Shown here: piece after piece, positions 38,901 through 48,658 of the stretch | Layout: each line of letters opens with the position of its first letter | Position numbering within the stretch: the stretch's first letter is position 1 | Origin: Methylococcales bacterium | GTDB lineage: Bacteria > Pseudomonadota > Gammaproteobacteria > Methylococcales > Methylomonadaceae | Assembly (NCBI GenBank): GCA_028712795.1 | Contig: JAQTPT010000017.1 | Location: 1 to 64,000, forward strand | Direction of reading: 5' to 3' | Length of the DNA: 64,000 nucleotides | The notes under the pieces: model-generated | Told to the model about the DNA's origin: nothing | Seen by the model: the letters and a program-made list of their open reading frames with translations, nothing else | Database searches by the model: none | Program-made: the position numbers and the translations under genes

Positions 38901-39944
38901 AAATTACAAGCTCACGCCGGACCGGGAACCCTAAGCGCCACCGGCAGCCTGGGTCTACTGTCGGAAGACTTTCCTATCGATTTTACAATCGCCGCCCGCA
39001 ATGCCCGGCCTTTAGCTAGCGACCGGCTGACGGTTAATCTCGATGCCGATGTTGGGCTGGATGGCCTCGCTGCTAAACAAATAACGGCTTCTGGCCGTAT
39101 CCGCATCAATCGCGCTGAAATCCGCATCCCGGAACGAATGCCGGCCAGCATCGCTGTGCTGAAGCTGAGTAATGCCGCTGGAACGCCACCGGCTCCGAAG
39201 GCAAACACCGACATTGCGCTGAATTTGGCGATAGACGCGCCCCGAAAAATCTTCATACGAGGCCGCGGGCTATATGCCGAACTGGGAGGCATGGTGCATA
39301 TTGCCGGTACAACAAGCAATCCTCGGCCTGACGGGGAGTTCAAGCTGCGGAGCGGCGAATTCTCGCTAGCCGGGCAAACGCTGGTTTTCGATCAGGGATC
39401 CATCGGTTTTGACGGTGGCAGTCTGACCGATCCCTCGCTGAATTTCGTTACCACAACTAGCCGCAATAATATCACGGCATCGCTATCCGTGACCGGCAGC
39501 GCTCAGCATCCGAAAATCTTGCTTAGCAGCACACCCGCACTGCCACAGGACGAAATACTGGCAAACTTGCTTTTCGGTAAGGGCACCACCTATCTAAGCC
39601 CGCTGGAAATGGTGCAGATAGCCTCAACCTTGGCGTCTTTGACCGGTGTTACTACAGGAATAGACGATCCGCTGGAAGGCGCACGCAAGCGATTAGGCCT
39701 CGACCGATTATCAGTTGGCGGCGTAAATCCAAGTTTAGAAGCTGGCCGCTACATTGCACCGGGCGTCTATCTCGGCGCCAAACAGGGAATTTCAGGCGGC
39801 ACACCTCAGGCAACAATACAGATAGATGTTTCAAAACGGCTCAAACTGGAAGGTGGAGTTGGTAGTGGCGCAGCCTCCTCTCCCACGGGTAACTCTTCAA
39901 GCTATAGCAATAGCGTGGGGGTGATTTATCAGTTTGAATACTGA
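35955..39944 (+). CDS. tamB: Translocation and assembly module protein TamB
   Basis: A 1329-residue AsmA-like protein. An N-terminal membrane anchor (WILWSLGSLLALLLLMICAA) is followed by a very long beta-strand-rich periplasmic part with repeated patterns such as LDGRFSPELALTARL. The conserved C-terminal DUF490 domain has GRIRINRAEIRIPERMP, DGEFKLRSGEFSLAGQTL and ILANLLFGKGTTYLSPLEM. The protein ends GVIYQFEY, matching the family. It should span the periplasm as a hydrophobic groove and partner with TamA. Confidence 0.94.
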   Translation: MQRPIRWILWSLGSLLALLLLMICAANSQFGRTSIERAVSIFSSEQVVLSGLGGDFPGELTIKRIELRDSSGPWLTIDELMLNWLPIKLFAGEVAVERLQARRIALVRPPVAATEPKPPGKLSLPLAINLRSLMVDRFEIAPSLAGQDANFGINGKLGLTSTKRGEIELRIWCLQCESTYSLQARLTDALNVHFSLHEAAQGPLAKFAGLRNQKPLNLEASMDGPLESVRSHVELKLDDLQALLDGKIDFAQTSADLALTAAAPAMQLRRDLAWRKLALNLQLHGPLKGLDVSGGLHIDGLNAAQTAIGSIAINLQGTGGRIDLEGKLADVWLPTSKTDFLQSAPLAFRAKLGLDKPDYPIAFELKHPLIAVTGQSTNQKDQLKAEMALTIPDLQPVAALGGLQMAGSSKLTLKLDRQGVNSRLEAAGMLSATGNNNPWAKLLGGSAKLGLLMDVQGKDIAASRFNLDGKALSLSANGGLTSGRANFDWQTQLNDFSAIAARYSGQLAAQGQLIGDLNDLTLTADLKGKLASKDYPSGPITANLQLQHLPSTPNGRINVAGVLFQAPIDVKLAVNSPGNKTVGLVIDKADWKSAHAQGELMFTQGSPLPVGKVGMKIIRLTDLQPLLNQPLSGSINVMLESAIKSGRPQAKLSLDARNSGLEGVAMVDSANLEIIASDPGSAPRLNGLLSMNGISAGKLNGSAQLKVDGPLDALALHLSAFLPNLSASEARLKGAALLNSHTRSLVINAMQASWHEQTMRLLAPAQVNFNDGLTVDRLRLGLQQAELDLDGRFSPELALTARLHQTSAELISLFAPNLAMTGTLHADAKLNGTLQLPTGLIQLNADKLQMQHGPGRGLPPARFIASAVLQGHVADVDVRLNAGNDIRFQIAGQAPMTKPGLFDLNSEAFLDLKQLDPILTASGRRMHGQLVVNTKLAGPWSFSSLTGNARINHGDWQDYATGAGISDITAVLTAENGTLHLTKLQAHAGPGTLSATGSLGLLSEDFPIDFTIAARNARPLASDRLTVNLDADVGLDGLAAKQITASGRIRINRAEIRIPERMPASIAVLKLSNAAGTPPAPKANTDIALNLAIDAPRKIFIRGRGLYAELGGMVHIAGTTSNPRPDGEFKLRSGEFSLAGQTLVFDQGSIGFDGGSLTDPSLNFVTTTSRNNITASLSVTGSAQHPKILLSSTPALPQDEILANLLFGKGTTYLSPLEMVQIASTLASLTGVTTGIDDPLEGARKRLGLDRLSVGGVNPSLEAGRYIAPGVYLGAKQGISGGTPQATIQIDVSKRLKLEGGVGSGAASSPTGNSSSYSNSVGVIYQFEY

Positions 39945-40105
39945 ATCTCCATCCTGCATGTCATCTTTTAGTGCTGCTTATGGCAACGGGGACATCCCGG
40001 CAACCGCGAATTTGAAGGAATGAATAGCATGATACTGCTGTCTTCTCGCTCCATGGAGAAAAACTCCAGTAGATTACCGGTTACAAAAAGCTGGACTGGA
40101 AATTC

Positions 40106-40627
40106 ATGCTGACACTAACGTTAAGTGTTGCAATGATCAGACCTATATGGCATTCCAATTTTTTTCGGATAGTCAGAATCGGCGCTCTGATGTTTGCCAT
40201 TTGTACTTTGTTGGTGCGGTCAAGCGAGCAACAAAAGCAAATGATTCATGAACGAGAAAGTGCTGAAACCATCCCTGTCTACAAAGAGACCGGTAAGGCG
40301 TCCTGGTATGGACCGGGATTTCAAGGTCAGGAGACCGCCAGTGGTGAGACTTTTGATACTAATAAGATGACTGCTGCCTCTCCAAATCTGCCATTGGGTA
40401 CAAAGGTGGAAGTAACCAATCTTGAGAAAAACAAGAAGGTCGAGGTCGAAATAAATGATCGCGGACCTTATGCGAAGGGCCGTGTCATCGATCTTTCAGG
40501 CGCGGCTGCTAAAAAACTTGGCATGGTAAAAAAAGGGACGGTCAAAGTTAAAGTCGTGGCTAAAGTCCATAAAAAGAAACCCCCAAAGAAAAAATTTTCT
40601 AAGAATGGGTCTGAAGTCCATCGGTAG
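40106..40627 (+). CDS. RlpA-like septal ring lytic transglycosylase family protein
   Basis: A 173-residue protein with a membrane segment near residues 25-37 (IGALMFAICTLLV) and a double-psi beta-barrel domain: GKASWYGPGFQGQETASGE, TAASPNLPLGTKVEVTNL, EINDRGPYAKGRVIDLSGAA. The aspartate in NDRGP is the conserved catalytic-type residue of RlpA. The tail is very basic (KVHKKKPPKKKFSKNG). It has no SPOR domain, so it is a short RlpA variant. The exact start is uncertain; ATGs at 40106 and 40133 are both possible. It follows tamB by 160 bases. Confidence 0.85.
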   Translation: MLTLTLSVAMIRPIWHSNFFRIVRIGALMFAICTLLVRSSEQQKQMIHERESAETIPVYKETGKASWYGPGFQGQETASGETFDTNKMTAASPNLPLGTKVEVTNLEKNKKVEVEINDRGPYAKGRVIDLSGAAAKKLGMVKKGTVKVKVVAKVHKKKPPKKKFSKNGSEVHR

Positions 40628-40692
40628 GTTTGCTGACTTGGATACCTATTTATAAATACCTGGATCATCTCCAGTACTACCGTTTGGAGCGC

Positions 40693-41126
40693 CTTGTTGA
40701 ATAAATCAGTTTTTCTTCATTCAAGCCGTTTATATGACATGATCTTGGATTCACTACTCCAAACGATTTCACGCCATGCTGTATAAGCATAACGTGAGCT
40801 GCAAACATAAAATCAAAAAATCCCGTTACAAAGTGACGAACCGGCATGACTACAACCATGGGTTACGGCAACGTGGCGATTTTACGAACTGATTGACTGA
40901 ACAGGCGCCAGTCGACTGGCGCCCAACCAAGACGGGAGCCCAAGGCCGGCCGCAGGCGTATTCTGATAACACGATAGAAACCGCCGTGTTTATTCACAAG
41001 GTCTTTCATCTGCCGTTGAGCCAAACCGAAGGCTTCATGAATTCGCTTGCCCGTGGCATGAAAGCTGACATCACCATTTCTGACTTCAGTAGTATTTCCA
41101 AAAGCAGCATTACCTTACCCAGGTAA
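40693..41126 (+). mobile_element. IS5-family transposase relic (N-terminal part)
   Basis: An IS end, TTGTTGAATAAATC, at 40693 is followed by a transposase frame from the ATG at 40776: MLYKHNVSCKHKIKKSRYKV, NHGLRQRGDF, then an in-frame TGA at 40890-40892. The same frame continues with WRPTKTGAQGRPQAYSD, HLPLSQTEGFMNSLARGMKA and SDFSSISKSS. It is cut at about 41124, directly before hpnA on the other strand. Stop codon and truncation make it inactive. Confidence 0.82.
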
Positions 41127-41151
41127 CGCTCTCCATTCAGCAACCCCATGC

Positions 41152-42141
41152 TTATTTACAGTATCCGTTTTCGCAAAACCAGAGGATGGCATCCTTAATG
41201 GCATCCTCTGCCGGGCGATGCCGATAGTTAAGTTCGCGCTTGGCTTTTGCACTGGAAAAAAACATCTGTTTCCTTGCCATGCGCACACCATCCATTGTTG
41301 CACGGGGCTCAATTCCAGTATGAGCCGCAGCCTTTTCCATCAGCCAGGCGACAGCCAAAACCAGGTTATGGGGCAAGCGTATTCGCGTTGATTTTTTGCC
41401 GGTGATCTTATCTATTATTTCCAGTATTTGCACCAGACTCATGTCTTCACCGCCGAGGACATAACGCTCTCCTGCTTTACCCAGTTCAAATGCCAACAGA
41501 TGTCCCTTGGCAACATCATCCGCATGTACGATGTTCAGTCCGGTATCCACGTAAGCCGGCATGCGGCCAAGGAGTGTGTCCAGTACAATACGGCCAGTCG
41601 GAGTGGGTTTGATATCACAAGGTCCGATAGGCGTAGACGGATTGACTATAACCAAAGGCAGTTTATGCTGATCTGTAAGCTGTTGTACAGCTTGTTCCGC
41701 GAGAAATTTTGAACGTTTATAATGCCCTGTCATCAAGGACAGCGAAGAAGGCGTGGTTTCATCTGCCGGACTGCCGTCCGGATTGAAACCCAATGTAGCC
41801 ACGCTGCTGGTATAGACTATGCGTTTTAATCCTGCTTCTGCCGCTGCAAGTATAAGTGTTTGCGTGCCTATGACATTGATGGCATACATCACATCGGGAT
41901 CAGGAATCCACAGCCGGTAATCGCCTGCCACATGAAAGAGGTTATCGCAGCCACTGACTGCCCGTTTTATGGAGGAAATATCGCGAAGATCGCCTTCACA
42001 GATTTCCACCGGGAAATTATTTAAATTACGCCTGTCGCTTTCCGCTCTGACCAGTACCCGCACCTCATGACCCGCCTCCAATAAACAGCGCATGATCGCT
42101 GAACCCAAAAAACCATTTGCACCCGTTACTAGTGTTTTCAT
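41152..42141 (-). CDS. hpnA: Hopanoid-associated sugar epimerase/reductase HpnA
   Basis: A 329-residue extended short-chain dehydrogenase. The NAD(P) site is MKTLVTGANGFLG and the active site is YKRSKFLAEQ with the upstream Ser (YTSSVATLG). The segments VAGDYRLW, VIVNPSTPIGPCDIKPTPTG and GLNIVHADDVAKGH match the HpnA family, which belongs to hopanoid side-chain biosynthesis. I use the ATG at 42141; an upstream in-frame extension of 30 codons to 42231 lacks family similarity. No other hpn gene is adjacent. An IS5 relic lies just downstream. Confidence 0.9.
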   Translation of the reverse strand: MKTLVTGANGFLGSAIMRCLLEAGHEVRVLVRAESDRRNLNNFPVEICEGDLRDISSIKRAVSGCDNLFHVAGDYRLWIPDPDVMYAINVIGTQTLILAAAEAGLKRIVYTSSVATLGFNPDGSPADETTPSSLSLMTGHYKRSKFLAEQAVQQLTDQHKLPLVIVNPSTPIGPCDIKPTPTGRIVLDTLLGRMPAYVDTGLNIVHADDVAKGHLLAFELGKAGERYVLGGEDMSLVQILEIIDKITGKKSTRIRLPHNLVLAVAWLMEKAAAHTGIEPRATMDGVRMARKQMFFSSAKAKRELNYRHRPAEDAIKDAILWFCENGYCK

Positions 42142-42598
42142 TATTGATTTTTCCTTTCCAGGGATTCCTGCCGGCACCAAATGACCATGGCAAAGATGTG
42201 AATCAGCTTTGCAAATTGTATAGGCAGCCACTTGTGATTAATATGATATTTACTATTGCCTATCATGAACACTAACGCCAGCAAAATCAAATAAGTCAAT
42301 TGAATGTCTGAGAGTTTCTTATTTGTGAGAATTTAGTCTTCATTAATATCAGGACAGTATAATTGTTCAATCAGCCCGTCTTCAAGACTTCAACTTTCCC
42401 AAGTTATTGATTATTCGTTTTTGCCTATTTTACAGCACAAAAAACCCTTTAAGATCAATGGAGCTTTTTTGAGCTTGTAGTATGCCATTTGGTCGTTTAT
42501 GAAAATTACAAGCTATTAATTTATAATGAATTGACTATAAAAGTCACGAACATGGGTTAGGAATTAATTGGATTAAAAATGGCATGCGGTTCGACAAT
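42142..42598. other. AT-rich intergenic region between hpnA and treY
   Basis: About 450 bases upstream of hpnA and downstream of treY, both on the minus strand. It should hold the hpnA promoter. I see no gene, strong terminator hairpin or repeat. Confidence 0.4.
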
Positions 42599-45505
42599 TT
42601 ATTCAACTAGACCGGATAAAATGGCGAAAGGAAATAATTTCAAGGTATCATGCGCATTGAGCTGAAGACAGTCTTCAACCAGTACGGCCGTAACCCGGCC
42701 ATGACTGAACAGTTCCTGATAGTGACTTGGCGCCTTTTGCGGCAACTCCATCCAGGTGTCGGCCCAGACATCGCCCAGCGATTTGGCAGGCTCATTGTTG
42801 TTGAGTAAATGCGCTATTAACCGAGGTACTACAATAATGGCAAAGTGATTTGGATCCTGCCTGGCAAAAGCCAGCAACTGATCAGCGCCGGCTCCATGGA
42901 TATTTATTTTCAGATAATCGCCGTTTTGAAATAGGGCGGCACATTGGTGGCGGAAGCGTAAGGTCTGCATGACAATAAAAAGCTTGATGCGCCCATCTTC
43001 CATATTTTCCAGTAATGAGTTTATAAATAGCGGCCGGTCTAAATCCGGTTGTGCCAACATTGCATCCATCTCCTTCAATAACCGCCTGTTTTTATTGAAA
43101 TCAACCGGCCGCCGGTTATCTGGATCAACCAAGCTAAATTGCCATAACTCATTGCCTTGATAATTATCCGGAACGCCTGGCGAAGTTAAGTGCAGAACTG
43201 TTTGTGCAAGGGCATTATACAAGCCAGGTTTTCTGATTTGTTTTTCAAACCCGGAAAAATCTTGTAAGAACAGCGCACTGACATCGGCATCCAGACATCG
43301 ACGAACAAATTGACTGACGGCATTCTCGTAAACTTCATTAGGATTGATCCATGACGTATGTTGTTTCGCTTCACGAACCGCCTTTATCATATAGTTTTGG
43401 ATACGTTCCTGATAATCCGTCAACTCTGCATTCGTCAAATTTGTTAACGGCCAGGTTCCAATTAACACCTGATAAAACAGGTATTCATCATTACGAGTGA
43501 TAATGGCTTGCTTTATTCTGGATTTTTTGGATTTATTTACCTTCCGCCAGCGAAGCACAGCCTCTTGCCATAACTTTGGTATTTCACTCAATACATTGAT
43601 TCTGGCACGCACGTCAGCGCTGCGTTTGGTGTCGTGGCTGGATAGACATAACATGCTATGCGGCCATTTCCTTACCCGTTCTTGATTATAGTGATGAAAG
43701 GCATTTACCGAATTTCCAAAGCGTCGCAGATCGCTGCCTACTTCATTTAACGAAATGAGCCGGTTATATTGATACAGCGCGGTATCTTCATAGCCTTTGG
43801 CCATGACCGGCGCAGTATATTGCTGAAATTTCATTATGAATTTCAGCAAGCTACTAACGGGAACAACCCCATTGTGTTCTATAAGAAGGATGGCTCGAAT
43901 GAACTCAAACACGGTTTTATCAGCCGCCAGGCTTCTTTGCTTGCCCTGCTCAATCGCCCAGTTAATATATTGACTGTCCTTTTTGCTTACGGTCTGACTA
44001 TTAATATAGGTTCGATAAACCGGAAAACAGGCAATAACTTCAATCAATGCATACCGTAATGAGTTGAGTGTATAGTCCCGGGTTTTAGAACTGGCATCGG
44101 CAATTTTGCTTAACTGATTGGCGAGTACGTTCAATTCACTGGCTAATGCGGTAGTCATTACCATTTTTTTAGCCTGATAAACGAGTTCGCCGAAATCCTG
44201 CCGATACCCGGTAAAACGCTCATAAGCGCGCGTTAATGGCTTTTCCGCCAAACTATCAATCAGTACGCCGTTAACAATATTGGTAAACGTGTAGCCTGTG
44301 GTGCCGTGAATCGGCCAATCGCTGGATAAATATTCATAGTTGGCGACAATTTTCTCGGCTACGATGTAAATGGGTGGCATCTCCGGCACTGTATTGATAT
44401 TTAAAATATCTGCAATTTTCTTATTAAGGCGTTGATAATAGGCTACCGGATCATATAAGCCATCCGCATGGTCGATCCGCAATCCCTGGGTCTTGCCCTC
44501 TTCGATAAGCGACAGGATAAGCTGATGGGTCGCATCAAACACCTTATCATCTTCAATGCGAAGGCCGGCGAGGTCATTGATATCAAAAAACCGGCGATAA
44601 TTAATTTCATCGCCGGCAACGCGCCAATAAGCCAGCCGGTAGACCTGCTGCTCCAGCAAAGCATGCAATTCGCCGCAGTCGCCGGCTGTCCGGTTAATTT
44701 CAGCGACACGAAAGGCGATGAACCTGTTGATGGGCAAGCTGTCCAGACAAAGTCTGGCAAGATGTTTTTTAAAGACTTCTTTATCCCTTTTGCGTTCCTC
44801 TATCTTTTCTTCAGTCGTCTGGGTACGTAACGGCAATTTACTGAAACTGTTGTCGATGGTCTGAAATTCCAAAAACACAGGATCGCCAGGGGCAAAAGCA
44901 TTCAGTAACTGTTCGTGTTGCGAACTCAGGATAAAGGGATAGGTTTGTGGATCAACGGGAAAACGGTGTTGATAGTAGTAAATGCTAAACTCGCCTTGCT
45001 CTGCATCGAATACGAGTTTCAGCTCCTGTTGTTCCAATGTATTGCCATAATGGTCGCCCAGCACAGGAACCAGTATTTTATTTTGTAGGGTTTTTTTGAC
45101 AGGATACCAGTCAATATCAAAGAATGAGGCATAACAGGAGGCCTGACCGTTCTCCAATACATCCAGCCACCAGCTATTATCACAACCCATAATACCCATG
45201 TGATTCGGAACGATATCAGTTATCAGGCCCATCCCGTTGCGCTGCAATTCGACGACAAAACGGTCGAATTCTTCGTGACCTCCTATCTCCGGATTGATTT
45301 CGCTATGATCAACAATATCGTAACAGTGGCGGCTGCCCGGACGGGCTTTCAGATAAGGGGAAGTGTAACAGTGGCTTATACCAAGTTGCCGGAGATAAGA
45401 AATTAGCCGGGTAGCCTCGATAAAAGTGAAATGCTTATTTAGTTGCAGGCGGTAACTTGAAACGGGAATCGCTCCATTTCCCTGCTGATTTACAAGATTA
45501 CTCAC
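42599..45505 (-). CDS. treY: Malto-oligosyltrehalose synthase
   Basis: A 968-residue GH13 enzyme that turns the reducing-end alpha-1,4 bond of a maltodextrin into an alpha,alpha-1,1 bond. Signatures are SSYRLQLNKHFTFIEATRLI at the start, GLITDIVPNHMGI, TQGLRIDHADGLYDP (catalytic Asp), PIYIVAEKIV (Glu) and CLSSHDTKRSADVRARI. Near the C-terminus, LTSPGVPDNYQGNELWQFSL is a TreY hallmark. It is the last gene of the trehalose operon, 49 bases after treZ. TreZ then releases trehalose. Confidence 0.96.
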   Translation of the reverse strand: MSNLVNQQGNGAIPVSSYRLQLNKHFTFIEATRLISYLRQLGISHCYTSPYLKARPGSRHCYDIVDHSEINPEIGGHEEFDRFVVELQRNGMGLITDIVPNHMGIMGCDNSWWLDVLENGQASCYASFFDIDWYPVKKTLQNKILVPVLGDHYGNTLEQQELKLVFDAEQGEFSIYYYQHRFPVDPQTYPFILSSQHEQLLNAFAPGDPVFLEFQTIDNSFSKLPLRTQTTEEKIEERKRDKEVFKKHLARLCLDSLPINRFIAFRVAEINRTAGDCGELHALLEQQVYRLAYWRVAGDEINYRRFFDINDLAGLRIEDDKVFDATHQLILSLIEEGKTQGLRIDHADGLYDPVAYYQRLNKKIADILNINTVPEMPPIYIVAEKIVANYEYLSSDWPIHGTTGYTFTNIVNGVLIDSLAEKPLTRAYERFTGYRQDFGELVYQAKKMVMTTALASELNVLANQLSKIADASSKTRDYTLNSLRYALIEVIACFPVYRTYINSQTVSKKDSQYINWAIEQGKQRSLAADKTVFEFIRAILLIEHNGVVPVSSLLKFIMKFQQYTAPVMAKGYEDTALYQYNRLISLNEVGSDLRRFGNSVNAFHHYNQERVRKWPHSMLCLSSHDTKRSADVRARINVLSEIPKLWQEAVLRWRKVNKSKKSRIKQAIITRNDEYLFYQVLIGTWPLTNLTNAELTDYQERIQNYMIKAVREAKQHTSWINPNEVYENAVSQFVRRCLDADVSALFLQDFSGFEKQIRKPGLYNALAQTVLHLTSPGVPDNYQGNELWQFSLVDPDNRRPVDFNKNRRLLKEMDAMLAQPDLDRPLFINSLLENMEDGRIKLFIVMQTLRFRHQCAALFQNGDYLKINIHGAGADQLLAFARQDPNHFAIIVVPRLIAHLLNNNEPAKSLGDVWADTWMELPQKAPSHYQELFSHGRVTAVLVEDCLQLNAHDTLKLFPFAILSGLVE

Positions 45506-45553
45506 AATTCCTCCTAGGGTACTGGAGTATAGGTAAGTTGGCTGCCGGCCCGA

Positions 45554-47407
45554 TCATTTTTCGGCTTCCATTAAATAAAAAATGACCGACCAAGGACTTA
45601 AACAACCTTGCTGATGGTTTTCATTCACCGCCGAATCACTGGCAAACAACATCACCCCGTCGCAAGAATACTCAACCTTTGCCGGTTCACTACCCAGATT
45701 TGCCACCAGAATTAAAGTTGAATCATCGTTCAAGCGCCATTGCACAAATATGGCCCTCTCATTCAAAAGCCGGTAATGGGCTTGCCCGCCGACCATTCCC
45801 TTTATCCTGTGGCGTATATGATGACGCCGGATATGCAATAATTCACGATGGTATTCAAACCATTGTCGATACGGCTGCTGATCTGATTCATCCCATTTCA
45901 GTTTGGCTAATTGATACGTTTCTGCATCATTGGGTAACGGTAACTTTCGGTGCATTTCAACATCGATAAACTCCGGAAACCTGGCAAACCCCTGTAATCG
46001 ACCCTGGTTCACTTTATCGCCCAACTCCCCGGGAAAATCTACAAAATAGGTGAAGGGCTGACTACAGCCCCATTCCTGTCCCATAAACAACAGGGGAGGC
46101 GATGGCATCAATAATAGCATCGCAGTAGCTGCACGCAGGGAATCCGGAGTGCAAAGGCTTGAGATGCGCTCACCTAACGGTCGGTTGCCTACCTGGTCAT
46201 GATTTTGTAAAAAGGATATAAAGGCCGTCAGCGGCAAATCTGAACTGGTCTCGCCTCGCCGTTTCCCGTCCCTATACAAGGATGTTTCGCCCTGATAAGC
46301 AAAACCCTCGGTTAAACAACGGCCTAAAAGATGCATAGGTTGTTGGCTGTAATCCTGGTAATAACCCGCAGTTTCTCCTGTTAACAGAAGATGCAAAGCA
46401 TGATGGAGATCGTCATTCCACTGTGCATCAAAATAACGATCCGGCTGAGGTAAATTGTGTCTTAAATAACGGGCGGCATTATTGTCGTTTTCCAGCACTA
46501 AATAGACACGACGATCATATCCCGGTCCGCGTCGAACCGCTTCGGCCAGTTCCTCCAGAATATCGGGCGTGCTGTCATCAAAGATGGCGTGTACGGCATC
46601 AAGGCGCAAACCGTCAAAATGATATTCTTCCAGCCAATACAGGGCATTGTGTATAAAAAACTGGCGTACCCAATGACTGTGTTCAGGATTAAAATCAATG
46701 GCATCGCCCCAGGGAGTATGAAAGCGATTCGTGAAAAATGCCGGCGCATACAGATGCAGATAATTGCCTTCAGGGCCGAAATGGTTGTAAACCACGTCAT
46801 TAAAAATCATCAACCCTTTGCTGTGCGCAGTTTCAATGAGATCTTTAAGATCATCAGGGGTACCATAGCTACTATCAGGCGCAAATGGTAGTACGCCGTC
46901 GTAGCCCCAATTACACCTGCCGGGAAAATCGGCAACAGGCATTAGCTGGATTGCGGTCACGCCCAGATCAACCAGATAATCCAGATGTTTTTTTACGCCT
47001 GCAAAAGTGCCTTCTTCACTGAAAGTACCCACATGCAGCTCATAAAACACAACATCTTCCCAGGATAGACCTTTCCAGTCATCATCCTGCCATTGCCAAG
47101 CATCAGGGTCGATAACCTGACTGGAACCATTGATATCTTGAGGCTGGTAACGGGAAACAGGATCAGGCACATAGTATTCACCATTGATTCGATATTGGTA
47201 ATAAAACCCGCTAGCGGCAATATTGGTAGTAATACCATACCAGCCATCTGATTTGGCTGCCATGAGCATTCTGAATTCAGGTGCGTTACCTTGCAGACAT
47301 AATTCAACTTTATCGGCTGCAGGCGCCCATAGTCTAAAATTGACCCTGCCATCTTCCAGTATACGCGTTCCGAAAGGCATGGGATGACATCGATGCACAG
47401 TTGACAT
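45554..47407 (-). CDS. treZ: Malto-oligosyltrehalose trehalohydrolase
   Basis: A 617-residue GH13 enzyme. An N-terminal CBM48-like module (VNFRLWAPAADKVELCL) precedes the catalytic barrel, which has MIFNDVVYNHFGPEGNYL, FDGLRLDAVHAIFDD (nucleophile), VYLVLENDNN (acid/base Glu) and SFLQNHDQVGNRPLGER. LLFMGQEWGCSQPFTYFVD is typical of TreZ. It cleaves trehalose from maltooligosyl-trehalose made by TreY. It follows treT by about nine bases, so it is co-transcribed. Confidence 0.96.
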   Translation of the reverse strand: MSTVHRCHPMPFGTRILEDGRVNFRLWAPAADKVELCLQGNAPEFRMLMAAKSDGWYGITTNIAASGFYYQYRINGEYYVPDPVSRYQPQDINGSSQVIDPDAWQWQDDDWKGLSWEDVVFYELHVGTFSEEGTFAGVKKHLDYLVDLGVTAIQLMPVADFPGRCNWGYDGVLPFAPDSSYGTPDDLKDLIETAHSKGLMIFNDVVYNHFGPEGNYLHLYAPAFFTNRFHTPWGDAIDFNPEHSHWVRQFFIHNALYWLEEYHFDGLRLDAVHAIFDDSTPDILEELAEAVRRGPGYDRRVYLVLENDNNAARYLRHNLPQPDRYFDAQWNDDLHHALHLLLTGETAGYYQDYSQQPMHLLGRCLTEGFAYQGETSLYRDGKRRGETSSDLPLTAFISFLQNHDQVGNRPLGERISSLCTPDSLRAATAMLLLMPSPPLLFMGQEWGCSQPFTYFVDFPGELGDKVNQGRLQGFARFPEFIDVEMHRKLPLPNDAETYQLAKLKWDESDQQPYRQWFEYHRELLHIRRHHIRHRIKGMVGGQAHYRLLNERAIFVQWRLNDDSTLILVANLGSEPAKVEYSCDGVMLFASDSAVNENHQQGCLSPWSVIFYLMEAEK

Positions 47408-47416
47408 ATCCCGGTC

Positions 47417-48658
47417 TCAACTTAATTCAATTCGATCAACTCCACCATGTTGTAGTGATACCATTAAAGTCAGATGTTCACGCAATTGGCGGGTTAACAG
47501 GAAATTCTCGCGGACGAAGTCTTTGGCTTTTGCTCCCATTTCCTGCATTTTTTGTGTTTGTTTAAACAAATAACGAATTCGCAATGCAGCGCCTTCCGGT
47601 GTATTGACTAAAAATCCGGTGTGGAAATTAATTACCTGCAAACGAATGCCGCCGGTATCGCCGCCGATAACCGGTTTACCTTTCCAGAGCGCTTCGGTAA
47701 CAGTAAGGCCAAAGCCTTCTTTAGTCGATTTTTGTACAACAATATCGGCAAGCCGCTGAAGGGCGTTGATCGTCCGGTGCGCATCAGGCGGCAACAACAG
47801 AATTTTAATATTGGGATCATCACCGGCCGCAAAACGCACTTCGTTAAGTACGGCCTCGCCTTCGGGATCATCGGTTGCCTCTCCTCCTGCCAGTACCAAT
47901 TGCAAGGTGGGAATAAATTGCTTGGCCAATTTATAGGCTTCTATGACGCCTAACGGATCTTTAAAGCGATCAAAGCGCGAGATCTGCGCGATCATCGGCG
48001 TATCGGATTCAATGCCAAAGCGCATTCGCACTTCCTCTATTTCATTTTGAGTTAAGTCAATGTTTTTGTCACTTAACGGGTCAATGCTGGGCGGTATAAT
48101 ATAGGCTGGATGCGGCAGCATCTGAACAAACTGGGGTAATGAAAAGATGCTGGCATCATATTCGCGGACAAACCGATGGATAAACCGCCAAGTTCCACGA
48201 TGTGGATGGCTGGCATCAATATGGCAGCGCCAGATCCATTTGCCCTTCCGGTTACTGCAATACTTTAACAGTGCAACGGGTTGCGGGTCGTGAATAAATA
48301 CAAAATCCGCTTCCTCCAAAATGGCGCGCAATTGATTGGCATTCTGCTCGTTCACTTCCTGAAAGTGAGCCAGTAATTTGTCAGAGATAGCGATTCTATT
48401 GCCTTGTATTGCATTATGCATGCTTTTCGTACACTGGTAAAATTCACTATCGCCGGTAATCACTTCCCATCGCGTATCAATTCCCAATTCCCGGCTTAGC
48501 GGAACCAGTTTATCCAAAATTTCGGCAACACCGCCGCCAAAACGGGTTGAATTAACATGAACTACAGTTTTGTCTTTCAGTGGTTCTGCCAATTGTTGCA
48601 GATGACGGATAACATCTTTGCTCGTTACCGCCGCATAAGAATCCAGCATCGTCGTCAT
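47417..48658 (-). CDS. treT: Trehalose glycosyltransferring synthase (TreT-like, GT4)
   Basis: A 413-residue GT4 glycosyltransferase. TreT-type features are VVHVNSTRFGGGVAEIL at the N-terminus, VFIHDPQPVALLKY, and WRCHIDASHPHRGTWRF. The nucleotide-sugar site is ISRFDRFKDPLGVIEAY, with VVQKSTKEGFGLTVTEALWK (catalytic Glu region) and GGDTGGIRLQV. TreT makes trehalose from a nucleoside-diphosphate glucose and glucose. Its start overlaps the DUF5752 gene (ATGA at 48655-48658). Its place next to treZ/treY supports a trehalose role, though other alpha-glucoside products are possible. Confidence 0.87.
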   Translation of the reverse strand: MTTMLDSYAAVTSKDVIRHLQQLAEPLKDKTVVHVNSTRFGGGVAEILDKLVPLSRELGIDTRWEVITGDSEFYQCTKSMHNAIQGNRIAISDKLLAHFQEVNEQNANQLRAILEEADFVFIHDPQPVALLKYCSNRKGKWIWRCHIDASHPHRGTWRFIHRFVREYDASIFSLPQFVQMLPHPAYIIPPSIDPLSDKNIDLTQNEIEEVRMRFGIESDTPMIAQISRFDRFKDPLGVIEAYKLAKQFIPTLQLVLAGGEATDDPEGEAVLNEVRFAAGDDPNIKILLLPPDAHRTINALQRLADIVVQKSTKEGFGLTVTEALWKGKPVIGGDTGGIRLQVINFHTGFLVNTPEGAALRIRYLFKQTQKMQEMGAKAKDFVRENFLLTRQLREHLTLMVSLQHGGVDRIELS

